DNA of 64,000 bases, taken from NCBI GenBank assembly GCA_041402045.1, contig JAWKSZ010000037.1, positions 12,747 to 76,746 on the forward strand, in the 5' to 3' direction. Position numbers and translations under genes: made by a program. The DNA is from JAGQRJ01 sp041402045 (GTDB lineage Bacteria > Planctomycetota > J058). The notes under the pieces were generated by a model. The model made no database searches, had not been told where the DNA came from, and was given only the letters and a program-made list of their open reading frames with translations. Positions 7,447-16,282 of this stretch are shown here, one piece after another. Within the stretch, counting starts at the first letter, position 1. Each line of letters opens with the position of its first letter.

Positions 7447-8744
7447 CGGCCCCGCGCGTTGCGTCGGCCCTGGGGCTTGCGCTTGCCGCGCCCCCGACCC
7501 TGCCCGCGCCCCTTGCCGCGCGGGCCCGAGCCCCCGTCGTCCGCGCTGCGGCGGGGCGCACCCTGCTCGATCTCCGCGCCGAACAGGCGCTTGAGCAAGA
7601 GCGTCGCGTACGCGCCGGGCGGCAGCTCGAACTCGAGGGTGACCTCGGAGCGGCCGGGGTGCAGGGGGTCCGGCGCCGGGCGCCCGAGCTGCTTGAGCGC
7701 CCGGGGGCGCACGAACAGCGGGCGCTCCTCGTGCTTGAAGAAGCACCCGCGGATCCCCTCGATCTTGAAGGTCTCCCGGGTCAGGCCTTCGGCCGAGAGC
7801 GCAGCGTCGATCGCGGCCGCGACCGCGGGGTCGTCGGGCGCCGTGGTGTGATCGATCAGGGGGAAGCTCTCGGGCAGCGGAGGCGGCGTCTCCTGGGGAC
7901 CATAGTGCGGCCACACGTGCTTGCCGCCGCTGTAGCCCGTGGCGAAGCGGTGCGCGTCGGGGAGCGCGCGGTCCAGGTAGCGGCGCACGGACTCGTTCCA
8001 GATCAGGGACTGGTAGGCGAACACGTGGATCGCGCGCTCGCGGGCGGGGCAGCGCTGCCAGGCCCCATGGAAGTCGTCGGGCTTGCGGGTCAGGTGCTGG
8101 ATCATGGTCTTGCCCCGCCGGGTGCCCCACTTGCGCGCGAGGGTCGCCCAGTCGCCCCAGATCTTGCGGACGAGGGTCTTGAAGCGCTTCTCCTCCGGGG
8201 GATCGCGGAAGCCCGGGGTCGCGAGGAGGTCCTTGAGCGCCTCCTCCGGGTCGCCCTTGGCCAGGGACCGGCCAGGCATGCCCTGTCCCGCGGTCAGGGA
8301 GCCGAAGCGCTGGTCGTCGAAGTAGTTCACGAGCCCGTGGGCCAGGACGGCGGGCAGGCTCTGGCCGAGGCGCTCGAGCTCCTTGGGCCCCAGGTCGCGC
8401 ACGACGATCCGAAACGCGTTGCCCGCGAGGGCGTCGGAGCCCAGGGGTGCGGCGCTGCGCCCCATATAGCGCACGGAGAGCCCAGGGATCCGCTGCTTGG
8501 GGTCCAGGCGGTGTCCGCCGGAGACCGAGATCAGCTGCGTGGTCACCGCCTGGCGGTCCTTGAGCCCCACGTAGTGGATCGCGTCGAGAGGCACTTGGGA
8601 CGCGCTGGCCAGGCGGCGCACCGCGGAGAAGGTGTCCAGCTTCTTCTTACGCAGGGAGTAGACCGAGACCGGTCCCTTGTCCGCCGGCGTCCAAGTGCTG
8701 AGCTCGCGCACGACGAACTCTTCGGGACGCGCCTTGATCCGCAT
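7443..8744 (-). CDS. truD: tRNA pseudouridine synthase TruD
   Basis: A 433-residue TruD-family synthase, which makes pseudouridine at position 13 of certain tRNAs. The hallmark motif is HYVGLKDRQAVTTQLISV, with the catalytic Asp at residue 63. VNYFDDQRFG is the second family signature, and the large TRUD insertion domain follows. The protein ends in a highly basic tail of about 35 residues (GRGQGRGRGKRKPQGRR), probably an RNA-binding extension. Upstream on the same strand are a GAGGTGA ribosome site and a TAACGT -10-like box. The gene is first in a two-gene operon with the rsmB-like gene and diverges from the Spy-like gene. Confidence 0.93.
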   Translation of the reverse strand: MRIKARPEEFVVRELSTWTPADKGPVSVYSLRKKKLDTFSAVRRLASASQVPLDAIHYVGLKDRQAVTTQLISVSGGHRLDPKQRIPGLSVRYMGRSAAPLGSDALAGNAFRIVVRDLGPKELERLGQSLPAVLAHGLVNYFDDQRFGSLTAGQGMPGRSLAKGDPEEALKDLLATPGFRDPPEEKRFKTLVRKIWGDWATLARKWGTRRGKTMIQHLTRKPDDFHGAWQRCPARERAIHVFAYQSLIWNESVRRYLDRALPDAHRFATGYSGGKHVWPHYGPQETPPPLPESFPLIDHTTAPDDPAVAAAIDAALSAEGLTRETFKIEGIRGCFFKHEERPLFVRPRALKQLGRPAPDPLHPGRSEVTLEFELPPGAYATLLLKRLFGAEIEQGAPRRSADDGGSGPRGKGRGQGRGRGKRKPQGRRNARGR

Positions 8745-9019
8745 GGCTCACCTCGGCGCGAACGTTACCACCGCGCCGCGTTCATGTACTCCCGCGGTGC
8801 AGGTTCTGGGAAGGCGAAAACACGCGTCGTGTCGCAGTTCGCGCACTTGGTCGAGAAGGACTTAAGGGGTGATGCAGAAACCTGACAATTCGTCGGAAGA
8901 TTAAATTTCGTTCAGGTTTAGATATGTCGAAACTCCCCCAACAGCGTTCCGTTACCCTTCCACGCAAGAACCAACTTTCCCAGCCGTGGCTGGACTCAGG
9001 ATTCAGGAAGGACCGAACC
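8745..9019. promoter_or_regulatory. AT-richer divergent intergenic region with an inverted repeat
   Basis: This 275-bp gap separates truD from the Spy-like gene and is one of the least GC-rich stretches of the window (for example AAGATTAAATTTCG). An 8-bp inverted repeat, AAACCTGA at 8878-8885 and TCAGGTTT at 8912-8919, brackets the AT-rich core and could be an operator. TTAAAT and TTTAGATAT are possible -10 boxes, but none has a -35 partner at 16-18 bp. GGAAGGA before the ATG at 9020 is the ribosome site. Confidence 0.45.
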
Positions 9020-9850
9020 ATGATTCGTGCGCTGATGGTGGTGATGACCCTCGGGCTGGCCCCGCTGGCTTTCGCTCAAGACGACATGCAAGACGGAGAT
9101 CAGCCGACCCCCCAGGCCGAGGGTGACCGCGGCGGTGAGGGCGAAGGCGAGGGCCAGGGCGAGCGCCCCCGTGGCCAGCGCGGCCAGCGCGGCGGCGGCT
9201 TCGGCCGCGGCGGCATGGGGATCCCGGTCGAGCGCTTCAAGGACGACCTCGGCCTCACCGAGGAGCAGGTCGCCCAGCTCGAGGCGCTGAACGCGCAGAT
9301 GCGCGAGGAGGGCCAGAAGCTGCGCGAGGCCTTCCAGAACGGCGACCGCGAGGGCATTCGCGAGATGATGCAGGGCTTCCGCGAGAAGATGCAGGAGAAC
9401 CTGAAGGGCGTCCTCACCGAGGAGCAGATGAAGAAATACGAGGAGCTGCGCGAGACCATGCGCGGTCAGCGTGGTCAGCGCGGCCAGCGCGGCGAGCGCG
9501 GTGAGCGCGGCGGCCGCGGCGGCGGGCCCCAGCTCAAGGCGCGCCTGCGTCAGCAGGCCGTCGAGGCCCTGGCCCTCAGCGACGAGGAGGCGGCCGTGGT
9601 GCTGCCCCGCCTCGACACCGTGCTCGACACCCGCGAGCTCCTGCAGCGCGAGCAGGACACCCGTCGGCAGGACTTCCTCAAGAAGGCCCGCGAGACCCAG
9701 GACGGCGACGCCCTGAACGGGCTGCTGGCGGAGTTCCGTTCGGCCCAGGAGGCCGACCAGGAGCAGGTCAAGGCCGCCATGGACCAGCTGCGCGAGGTGC
9801 TGACCCTCGAGCAGGAGGTCAAGCTGGTCGGACTGAACGTCCTCGACTAA
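9020..9850 (+). CDS. Spy/CpxP-like periplasmic LTxxQ-motif protein
   Basis: A 276-residue exported protein. The signal peptide MIRALMVVMTLGLAPLAFAQ is cleaved after AFA. The mature protein starts with a Gly/Glu/Arg-rich spacer (GDRGGEGEGEGQGERPRGQR), followed by helices bearing LTEEQVAQLEAL and LTEEQMKKYEEL, matching the LTxxQ motif of Spy/CpxP chaperones. A second Gly/Arg spacer (RGQRGQRGQRGERGERGG) separates a C-terminal helical domain. Spy proteins bind unfolded periplasmic proteins or metals; that role is inferred here. The ATG at 9020 was preferred over an in-frame ATG 96 nt upstream because it gives a proper signal peptide and a GGAAGGA ribosome site. A long hairpin follows the gene. 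Confidence 0.75.
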   Translation: MIRALMVVMTLGLAPLAFAQDDMQDGDQPTPQAEGDRGGEGEGEGQGERPRGQRGQRGGGFGRGGMGIPVERFKDDLGLTEEQVAQLEALNAQMREEGQKLREAFQNGDREGIREMMQGFREKMQENLKGVLTEEQMKKYEELRETMRGQRGQRGQRGERGERGGRGGGPQLKARLRQQAVEALALSDEEAAVVLPRLDTVLDTRELLQREQDTRRQDFLKKARETQDGDALNGLLAEFRSAQEADQEQVKAAMDQLREVLTLEQEVKLVGLNVLD

Positions 9851-9873
9851 CCAGCGGCTTACGGGCGGCTCCT

Positions 9874-9907
9874 CGCGACCCCCGCGCCGCCAGGCACGGG
9901 GGTCGCG
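9874..9907. terminator. Long 11-bp hairpin before the T2SS operon
   Basis: CGCGACCCCCG (9874-9884) and CGGGGGTCGCG (9897-9907) are perfect complements around a 12-nt loop. Both arms are identical to those of the terminator after rpsA. No T-run follows, so termination is less certain; it may be a processing site between the Spy-like gene and gspE. Confidence 0.6.
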
Positions 9908-9971
9908 ACGTAGCGCGCCGACCCGCAGGAGCGCCAGAGGCGCGCTCCCTGAACCGACGAACACAGGGACC

Positions 9972-11660
9972 ATGACGCGAGTTGCCGAGAGCTTGGGAGA
10001 CGTGTTGCTGCGCCACGGCGCGCTCGACCCGCAAGGGTTGGCGGCCGCGGAGGCCGCGCGTCAGCTCGACGAGCGCCTGGACCAGGCGCTGCTGCGCCTG
10101 GGGTCGGTCCCGCCCCAGGCCGTGGCCGCCGCGCTCGCGGAGTACACCGGCCTCGAGCTCGTGAGCCTGGGGGAGGCCTTCGAGCCCGACCCCGAGCTGC
10201 TCTCCCACATTCCGACCCGCTTGGTGTTCGCCGGGCGCTTCCTCCCCTACCAGCGCGGTCCCCACGGCCTGACCGTGGCGACCAGCGACCCGTTCCGCCT
10301 CGACGAACTCGACGAGCTGCGGCTCCTGCGCGGCGAGGCGATCGAGGCCTGCCTGGCCCCGGCCGACGAGGTCGAGGGGGCGATCCGTCGGCTCTACGGC
10401 GTGGGCGCCGACGCGCTGGATCGCGCGGTGCAAGAGGGCGGCGCGGTCGACCACGCCCAGGACGCGAGCGAGGTCGACGAGGACCACGACGACGCGGCCC
10501 TCGTGCAGTTCGTCAACAAGCTGCTGTGGGACGCGGTCGAGGCGCGGGCGTCCGACGTGCACGTCGAGCCCACCGAGCGCGAGCTCAAGGTTCGGTACCG
10601 GATCGACGGGGTGATGCAGCCCGCGCGGCTGCCCCGCGAGCTCAAGCGCTTCCAGGCGGCGATCGTGAGCCGCCTCAAGATCATGGCGAAGATGGACATC
10701 GCCGAGCGGCGCCTCCCGCAGGACGGGCGGATTCGCTTGGGGCGCAACGGGCGCGAGCTCGACGTGCGCGTGAGCGTGATCCCGACCCTGTTCGGCGAGG
10801 GCCTCGCGCTGCGGATCCTCGACCAGGGCAGCCAGGGCGCCCGCGACCTCTCCCAGCTCGGGATGTCGGAGTCCCACGCCAAGCTCCTCGGCGGGTTCCT
10901 CAGCTTGCCTCACGGGATCTTCCTCGTGACCGGCCCGACCGGCAGCGGCAAGTCGACGACCCTCTACGGCGGGCTCATGGAGCTCGACCGCGAGGCGCTG
11001 AAGGTGATCACCGTCGAGGACCCGGTCGAATACCGCCTCTCGGGAGTGAGCCAGATCCAGGTCAACGCCAAGATCGGGCTGACCTTCAGCCGCGGGCTGC
11101 GGCACATCCTGCGCCACGACCCCGACGTCGTCATGATCGGCGAGATCCGCGACACCGAGACCGCGCAGATCGCGGTCCAGGCCTCGCTCACCGGTCACCT
11201 CGTGCTCTCGACCCTGCACACCAACGACGCCGCTGGCGCGCTCCCGCGCCTGATCGACATGGGCGTCGAGCCCTACCTCGTGGCGGCCACCGTCGAGGGG
11301 CTCATGGCCCAGCGCCTCGTGCGCCGCAACTGCCCGGCGTGCCTCGAGCCCCACCCCGACGAGCACGGGCTCGATCCGCTCCTGGCTGAGCTCGGCGTCG
11401 CCCCGGACGCCCCGATCAAGCACGGCGCGGGCTGCCCCGAGTGCTTCGAGACCGGCTATCGGGGACGGGCGGGGATCTTCGAGCTCGTGCCGGTGAGCGA
11501 CACCCTGCGCGAGCTGGCCAGCGACAACGCCTCAGCGGTGGCGCTCCGCGCCCAGGTGCGCAAGGAGGGCCACCCCTCGCTGCGCGCCGACGGCGTGCGG
11601 CTCCTGCTCCAGGGCGTGACCACCCCCGCCGAGGTCGTGCGGGTCTCGCGGGCGGAGTAG
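9972..11660 (+). CDS. gspE: Type II secretion ATPase GspE
   Basis: A 562-residue hexameric ATPase on the cytoplasmic face that powers pseudopilus assembly. It has the N-terminal MshEN-like domain (residues 1-150), then the N2 domain, Walker A GPTGSGKSTT (about 320), an Asp box, Walker B MIGEIRD (about 388) and the His box (LHTNDAAGALPRL). A tetracysteine zinc motif, CPAC near 453 and CPEC near 487, is typical of GspE and PilB. It opens an operon of twelve tightly packed genes. The next gene starts 3 nt after its stop. The T2SS rather than type IV pilus assignment rests on GspK- and GspL-type genes in the operon. Confidence 0.92.
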   Translation: MTRVAESLGDVLLRHGALDPQGLAAAEAARQLDERLDQALLRLGSVPPQAVAAALAEYTGLELVSLGEAFEPDPELLSHIPTRLVFAGRFLPYQRGPHGLTVATSDPFRLDELDELRLLRGEAIEACLAPADEVEGAIRRLYGVGADALDRAVQEGGAVDHAQDASEVDEDHDDAALVQFVNKLLWDAVEARASDVHVEPTERELKVRYRIDGVMQPARLPRELKRFQAAIVSRLKIMAKMDIAERRLPQDGRIRLGRNGRELDVRVSVIPTLFGEGLALRILDQGSQGARDLSQLGMSESHAKLLGGFLSLPHGIFLVTGPTGSGKSTTLYGGLMELDREALKVITVEDPVEYRLSGVSQIQVNAKIGLTFSRGLRHILRHDPDVVMIGEIRDTETAQIAVQASLTGHLVLSTLHTNDAAGALPRLIDMGVEPYLVAATVEGLMAQRLVRRNCPACLEPHPDEHGLDPLLAELGVAPDAPIKHGAGCPECFETGYRGRAGIFELVPVSDTLRELASDNASAVALRAQVRKEGHPSLRADGVRLLLQGVTTPAEVVRVSRAE

Positions 11661-11663
11661 CGC

Positions 11664-12905
11664 GTGGCCACGTATCGCTACAACGCGCGCCGTCTGGACG
11701 GGACCGTCGTCGAGGGCAGCGTCCCCGCCGAGAGCGAGCAGGCGGCGCTGGCGGCCCTCGACCGCGAGGGTCTGTTCCCGATCCGGCTCGAGCCGCTGGA
11801 GGGCGCCAAGCGCGGGCGCAGCGGGGCGCGGATCGGGGCCGAGGTCGCGGCGCGCTTCGCCCGTCAGCTCGCGGACCTCACCGAGTCCGGCGTGCCCCTG
11901 CTCCAGGCCCTGGACTCGCTGGTGCGCCCCCCGGAGGCCACCGACGTGGTGTGGGGCGGCCAGCGCTCGAGCTCGGACGAGGACCGCGCGCGCACCCTCC
12001 TGGGCGAGCTCCGCCGAGACATCGCGCAGGGCATGGCCCTGGCGCAGGCCCTGGAGAAGCGCCCGGAGCTGTTCGGCACCACGGCGATCGCGCTCGTGCG
12101 CGCGGGCGAGGCCGGCGGCTTCCTCGGCCAGGCCCTGCGGCGGGTCGCCGACTTCGCCGAGCGCGAGCACGCGCTCAACCGCAAGGTGCGCTCGGCCCTC
12201 GCCTACCCCGCGCTCCTGGGGCTCCTGAGCGCGGGCGCCGTGGCCTTCCTGCTCGCGTGGGTCGTGCCGCGCTTCGCCTCGATCTACGCCGACCTCGGCG
12301 GCAGCCTGCCGCTGCCCACGCGCATGCTGCTCTGGATCTCGGGGGCGCTGCAGAGCGGCGGCTGGGTCCTGATCGTGCTGGGGATCGGCGCCGTGCTCTG
12401 GATCCGCAGCGCGCTCGAGACCGAGGAGGGCCGCACGGCCCGCGATCGGATCCTGATCCGCGTCCCCGGGGTGCGGGGCGTCGTCGCCCAGGCCGCCCTC
12501 GCGCGCTACAGCCAGACGCTCGGGACCCTGCTCTCCTGCGGCGTCGACGTGCTGGCCTCGCTCGAGATCGCCGCCCAGGCCGCGGGCAACCTGGTGTTCA
12601 CTCAGGGGCTCCTGCCCGTGGTCGAGCGCGTGCGTGGGGGCATGGAGGTCGCTCCGGCTCTGGCCGAGACCAGGCTGATCCCGCCCCAGACCGTGGAGGT
12701 CGTAGGCGTCGGGCAGCAGTCGGGCACGCTGGCCGAGGTCCTCGAGCGCGTCGGCGAGCGCGCCGACGTCGAGGTCGACCGCGCGCTCACCGCCTTCGTC
12801 ACCGCCTTCGAGCCGCTGCTGATCGTGAGCGTCGCCGCGGTCGTGTTCTTCGTCGTGCTCGCGGCGCTGCTCCCCGTGTTCACCCTCAACACGCTGGTCC
12901 ACTAG
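11664..12905 (+). CDS. gspF: Type II secretion inner-membrane platform protein GspF
   Basis: A 413-residue polytopic protein with two repeated cytoplasmic helical domains separated by membrane spans (YPALLGLLSAGAVAFLLAWV, VLIVLGIGAVLWI and a C-terminal ESLLIVSVAAVVFFVVLAALL-like segment). Diagnostic stretches are FARQLADLTESGVPLLQALD and YSQTLGTLLSCGVDVLASLE, the paired T2SSF motifs. It anchors the GspE ATPase and passes motion to the pseudopilus. The GTG start lies 3 nt after gspE. Domain 1 carries an unusual insert of about 20 residues (PPEATDVVWGGQRSSSDEDR). Confidence 0.92.
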   Translation: MATYRYNARRLDGTVVEGSVPAESEQAALAALDREGLFPIRLEPLEGAKRGRSGARIGAEVAARFARQLADLTESGVPLLQALDSLVRPPEATDVVWGGQRSSSDEDRARTLLGELRRDIAQGMALAQALEKRPELFGTTAIALVRAGEAGGFLGQALRRVADFAEREHALNRKVRSALAYPALLGLLSAGAVAFLLAWVVPRFASIYADLGGSLPLPTRMLLWISGALQSGGWVLIVLGIGAVLWIRSALETEEGRTARDRILIRVPGVRGVVAQAALARYSQTLGTLLSCGVDVLASLEIAAQAAGNLVFTQGLLPVVERVRGGMEVAPALAETRLIPPQTVEVVGVGQQSGTLAEVLERVGERADVEVDRALTAFVTAFEPLLIVSVAAVVFFVVLAALLPVFTLNTLVH

Positions 12906-12928
12906 GGACCGCGCGAAAGGTAGATCCC

Positions 12929-13360
12929 ATGACGACCCCCCTGCGCTGGCGCCGGCGCGGCTTTACCCTGATCGAGCTGCTGCTGGTCATGGTGATCATC
13001 GCCGTGCTCGCCGCCCTCGTGATCCCGAGCTTCGTCGGCCGCGGCGAGCAGGCCAAGAAGGGCGCCGCCGAGACCCAGATCAAGAGCCTGTTCGGCACCG
13101 CGCTGGACACCTACGAGGTGGACAACGGGAGCTACCCCACGACGAACCAGGGCCTGGAGGCGCTGCGGGCCAAGCCCAGCGCCGCCCCCGAACCCAAGCA
13201 GTGGTCGGGGCCTTACCTGAAGAGCGACGTCCCCGACGACCCCTGGGGCAACCCCTACAACTATCGCTCACCCGGGCAACACAACGCCCAGACCTACGAC
13301 CTCTCCTCCATGGGCCCCGACGGCCGCGAGGGGACCGAGGACGACATCACCAACTGGTAA
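12929..13360 (+). CDS. gspG: Major pseudopilin GspG
   Basis: A 143-residue pseudopilin with a class III prepilin leader, RRRG followed by FTLIELLLVMVIIAVLAALV. The prepilin peptidase site (Gly-Phe) and Glu+5 are intact. The C-terminal part has the GspG hallmark of conserved calcium-site and end sequences: YPTTNQGLEAL, DPWGNPYNYRSPG, YDLSSMGPDGREGTEDDI. The pseudopilus built from GspG acts as a piston pushing substrates through the secretin. GAAAGG lies about 10 nt before the ATG. No prepilin peptidase gene is in the window. Confidence 0.95.
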   Translation: MTTPLRWRRRGFTLIELLLVMVIIAVLAALVIPSFVGRGEQAKKGAAETQIKSLFGTALDTYEVDNGSYPTTNQGLEALRAKPSAAPEPKQWSGPYLKSDVPDDPWGNPYNYRSPGQHNAQTYDLSSMGPDGREGTEDDITNW

Positions 13361-13363
13361 CCC

Positions 13364-13879
13364 ATGCGTTCTGCCCGCCGCTACACCCTGCTCGAGCTCC
13401 TGGTCGTCATGGCCCTGCTCTCGATCCTCCTCGGCTTCGTGCTGCCGGGGGTGGTGGGGCAGCGCGCGGCCGGTCGCCTGGACCAGCAGGTCCAGACGAC
13501 GCTGGCGCTGGCCCGCAAGGCGCGGGCGTGGGCCACGAGCGAGGGCCGCGCGGTGATCTTGCGCGTGGACGCCTCGTCCCTGCGGCTCGTGCACGCCCGT
13601 GATCCGCTGGCGGCGCCCGAGGGCGACGACCCCGAACTCGAGCCCGCCCGTGAGGGCGCGCCGACCTGGGAAGAGCCCTTCGTCGAAGGCGTAGAGCTGC
13701 TCGAGCTCGAGGTCGCTGGGGAGCTGCTCGAGCCCGACGACGAGCCGGTGCTGATCGAGTTCTTCCCCAGCGGGAGCTCCACCGGCGGCGCGCTGACCTT
13801 CCTCGCGGACGCGCTCCAGAGCCGGATCGAGATCGACCCGGTGCTGGGGACGGCGCGGGTGGTCGAGGTGCTCGAGTGA
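13364..13879 (+). CDS. gspH: Minor pseudopilin GspH-like, non-canonical cleavage site
   Basis: A 171-residue minor pseudopilin identified by its N-terminal hydrophobic helix (TLLELLVVMALLSILLGFVL), its place between gspG and gspI, and a GspH-type beta-rich C-terminal part (ILRVDASSLRLVHARD). The residue before the expected mature N-terminus is Arg (RR followed by YTLLE) instead of the near-invariant Gly of prepilin-peptidase sites, and the first mature residue is Tyr. Either cleavage tolerates this change or the protein stays uncleaved. An acidic insertion (EGDDPELEPAREG) is also present. The 3' end overlaps gspI by GTGA. Confidence 0.82.
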   Translation: MRSARRYTLLELLVVMALLSILLGFVLPGVVGQRAAGRLDQQVQTTLALARKARAWATSEGRAVILRVDASSLRLVHARDPLAAPEGDDPELEPAREGAPTWEEPFVEGVELLELEVAGELLEPDDEPVLIEFFPSGSSTGGALTFLADALQSRIEIDPVLGTARVVEVLE

Positions 13880-14259
13880 GGGCGCGCGGGTTGACCCTGA
13901 TCGAGGTGCTCGTGGCCCTGGTGGTGTGCACCGCCGGACTGGTCGTGGTCTCCGGGGCGATCTCGCAGTGCCTGCTCGTGGACGGGCGCGCGGGGGAAAT
14001 GGAGCAGGCCGCGGACCTGATGGAGGTGCTCCTCGCGCAGCTCGGCAGTGGCGAGCTCGAGCTCTCCAGTCAGAGCGGCGACTTCGCCGACCAGGGCTAC
14101 GCCGAGGTGCGCTGGGCGCTGCAGGTGGACCCCGGTCAGCTCGAGGGGCTGGTCGAGACCACCTGCACCGTGAGCTGGACCACCCCCGCAGGGGACCGCA
14201 GCTTCGAGGTCCAGCGCAGCTTCTTCCTCGACCCGCTGGCCGGGGGGGCCCTGCGTTGA
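13876..14259 (+). CDS. gspI: Minor pseudopilin GspI-like
   Basis: A 127-residue minor pseudopilin with the leader MRARG followed by LTLIEVLVALVVCTAGLVVV, so the Gly at -1 and Glu+5 are intact. In the family, GspI nucleates the pseudopilus tip complex with GspJ and GspK. The mature domain is short and includes YAEVRWALQVDPGQ and a C-terminal strand (SFEVQRSFFL). The GTG start overlaps the gspH stop, and the stop overlaps the TTG start of gspJ, so translation is coupled on both sides. Confidence 0.85.
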   Translation: MRARGLTLIEVLVALVVCTAGLVVVSGAISQCLLVDGRAGEMEQAADLMEVLLAQLGSGELELSSQSGDFADQGYAEVRWALQVDPGQLEGLVETTCTVSWTTPAGDRSFEVQRSFFLDPLAGGALR

Positions 14260-14969
14260 CCCGCCGCGGCTTCACCCTCCTGGAGCTCCTGCTCGCGACC
14301 ACGATCACCGCGGTGATCGGGCTGGCGGTGGCGCAGCTCGTGTTCGTGAGCCTGCGCGCGGACCGCACGGTCAGCGACCGCGGCGCGGCGCGGGCCCAGG
14401 TGCGGGCCCTGGCCGACCGGCTGCGCGCCGACTTCAGCGCGCTGGTGCCGCCGGGGGCGACCTACGCCTCGGGGCTGATCGGCGAGGAGGCGCCCCTGGC
14501 GGGGACGCTCATGAACCAGGGAGAGCTGGGCGACACCGACCCGGCGACCGTCGACCTCGACGCGCGCGGGCGCTTGACCCTCGCGGTGTGGGAGGCGGCC
14601 CACGACTTCGGCACCGAGGTGCCCCTCGGCCAGGGGGCGCTGCTCTCGGTGATCTACTTCATAGACGACGACGCCGAGACCGAGGAGCAGGGGCTCGTGC
14701 GGCAGGTGACCCGGGTCCGGGACCCTGCGCCCCTGAGCGAGGCCCCGCCCCTCGAGGAGCTGGCGCCGGACGCGGTAGCGCTCCAGGCCGCCTACTTCGA
14801 CGGCACGACCTGGACCGAGACCTACGACAGCGCGACCAGCGAGACGCTCCCGGCGGCCGTCGAGCTGCGGGTGTGGATCCGCACCCCCGAGGGCGTGCGG
14901 GAGCAAGTCCTGAGCTTCAGCCCGCCCTGCTCACGGGGCTCGAGCACGTTCCGCGAGGCGAGCGAATGA
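14256..14969 (+). CDS. gspJ: Minor pseudopilin GspJ-like
   Basis: A 237-residue minor pseudopilin with the leader LTRRG followed by FTLLELLLATTITAVIGLAV, a canonical prepilin-peptidase site. The TTG start overlaps the gspI stop (TTGA) and puts the leader at the usual length; no ATG or GTG fits better. The C-terminal domain (LSVIYFIDDDAETEEQGLV, VELRVWIRTPEGVREQ) fits GspJ, which binds GspI and GspK at the tip. The end overlaps gspK by ATGA. Confidence 0.85.
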   Translation: MTRRGFTLLELLLATTITAVIGLAVAQLVFVSLRADRTVSDRGAARAQVRALADRLRADFSALVPPGATYASGLIGEEAPLAGTLMNQGELGDTDPATVDLDARGRLTLAVWEAAHDFGTEVPLGQGALLSVIYFIDDDAETEEQGLVRQVTRVRDPAPLSEAPPLEELAPDAVALQAAYFDGTTWTETYDSATSETLPAAVELRVWIRTPEGVREQVLSFSPPCSRGSSTFREASE

Positions 14970-16282
14970 TCGTGCGGGACGAAGAACGCGGCGCGGTGCT
15001 GGTGCTGGTGCTGGTGCTGCTCGTGGCGCTGACCAGCCTGGCCCTCTCGCTGGGCCTGCGCACCCGGGTCGAGCTCGGCGCGACCCAGGCGCGGCTCGAC
15101 GCGCTGCGGCTGCGGGCCATGACCGACTCGGCGATCGAGCTCGCTCTGGCGGAGGTGCGCCAGGACCAGCTCCAGGGCGACACCCTGGGCGACGCCTGGC
15201 GCGACGACCAGGCGCGCTTCGCGGGCTACGCCTTCGGCCCCGGTCGGGTGTGGCTCTTGTGCACCGAGCCCGACCCCGGGGACGGGCGCGAGCTGCGCTA
15301 CGGCCTGCGCGACGAGAACGGCAAGCTCAACGTGAACGTGGCCACCCAGGAGCAGCTCGAGCTGCTGCCGGGGATGACGGCCGAGGCCGCCGCCGCGATC
15401 CTCGACTGGCGGGACGACGACGACGACCCCTTGGACGGCGGCGCGGAGAGCGACTACTACCTCAGCCTGGAGGTCCCCTACCAGGCCAAGAACGGGTCGA
15501 TCGAGTCGCTGGAGGAGCTCCTGCGCGTGCGCTGGATCGACGAGGCCGTGCTCTACGGGGAGGACCGCAACCGCAACGGCCTGCTCGATCCGGGCGAGGA
15601 CGACGGGGACCGGAGCTTCCCCCCCGACGACGCAGACGGCGTCCTGGACCGCGGGCTGATCGACTACCTCACGGTCTTCTCCCGGGAGCTGAACCGCACC
15701 CGAGACGAGCGCCCGCGGCTGCAGTGGTCCGAGGCGACCCCCGAGGACGTGGCTGAGCGCTTGGACGGGGCGAGCCCGGAGGTCCTGTTCGCGCTGAGCA
15801 GCATGGCGGGGCGCGGTCAGGTCCAGTCGCTGGGTCAGCTCCTGGTCGAGGGGGTCACCGCCGAGGACGCGATCCTGATCCTCGACGAGTTCACCTTCAG
15901 CGACCAGGAGATCCTCGTCGGGCGGATCAACGTGAACACCGCGCCGCGCGAGGTGCTGCTCGGGATCCCGGGCCTCGAGGAGGACGACGTCGAGGCGATC
16001 ATGAGCGCTCGGCTGGACGTCTCCCAGGACCTGAGCTCGCCGGGGTGGCTGCTGAACGCGATCGACCTCAACAAGCTGCGGATCGTGGCGGACATCGTCA
16101 CCGCCCGCAGCGAGCAGTTCACCGTGCACGCCCTGGCGCAGCTCGACGACCGCCCGGCGCGCTTCCAGCGCGTCGAGGCCTTGATCGACCGCACCTTCGG
16201 GCCAGCGCGGATCCTGCTCTGGCACGACTTGACCCCGCTCGGGTTCCCCCTCCCGGGGGAGCGAGGGGAGGAGCTCCCATGA
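14966..16282 (+). CDS. gspK: Minor pseudopilin GspK-like tip protein
   Basis: A 438-residue protein with the GspK leader form ERG followed by AVLVLVLVLLVALTSLAL, lacking the Glu+5 of other pilins, as is normal for GspK. The large globular part has the family signatures YGLRDENGKLNVNVA and INVNTAPREVLLGIPGL, both helix-hairpin-helix-like SAM domains. It also has acidic calcium-loop-like segments (DRNRNGLLDPGEDDGD). It is about 100 residues longer than many GspK proteins because of acidic inserts. GspK caps the pseudopilus and limits its length. Confidence 0.9.
   Translation: MIVRDEERGAVLVLVLVLLVALTSLALSLGLRTRVELGATQARLDALRLRAMTDSAIELALAEVRQDQLQGDTLGDAWRDDQARFAGYAFGPGRVWLLCTEPDPGDGRELRYGLRDENGKLNVNVATQEQLELLPGMTAEAAAAILDWRDDDDDPLDGGAESDYYLSLEVPYQAKNGSIESLEELLRVRWIDEAVLYGEDRNRNGLLDPGEDDGDRSFPPDDADGVLDRGLIDYLTVFSRELNRTRDERPRLQWSEATPEDVAERLDGASPEVLFALSSMAGRGQVQSLGQLLVEGVTAEDAILILDEFTFSDQEILVGRINVNTAPREVLLGIPGLEEDDVEAIMSARLDVSQDLSSPGWLLNAIDLNKLRIVADIVTARSEQFTVHALAQLDDRPARFQRVEALIDRTFGPARILLWHDLTPLGFPLPGERGEELP

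Noticed and set aside
5792..7851. Low-complexity proteins on both strands across the minisatellite
   Set aside because: No ribosome site, no conserved domain, and overlap with the clear rsmB-like and truD genes.
8924..9019. Upstream in-frame ATG extending the Spy-like protein by 32 residues
   Set aside because: The extension would bury the signal peptide and lacks a ribosome site; the ATG at 9020 has GGAAGGA.
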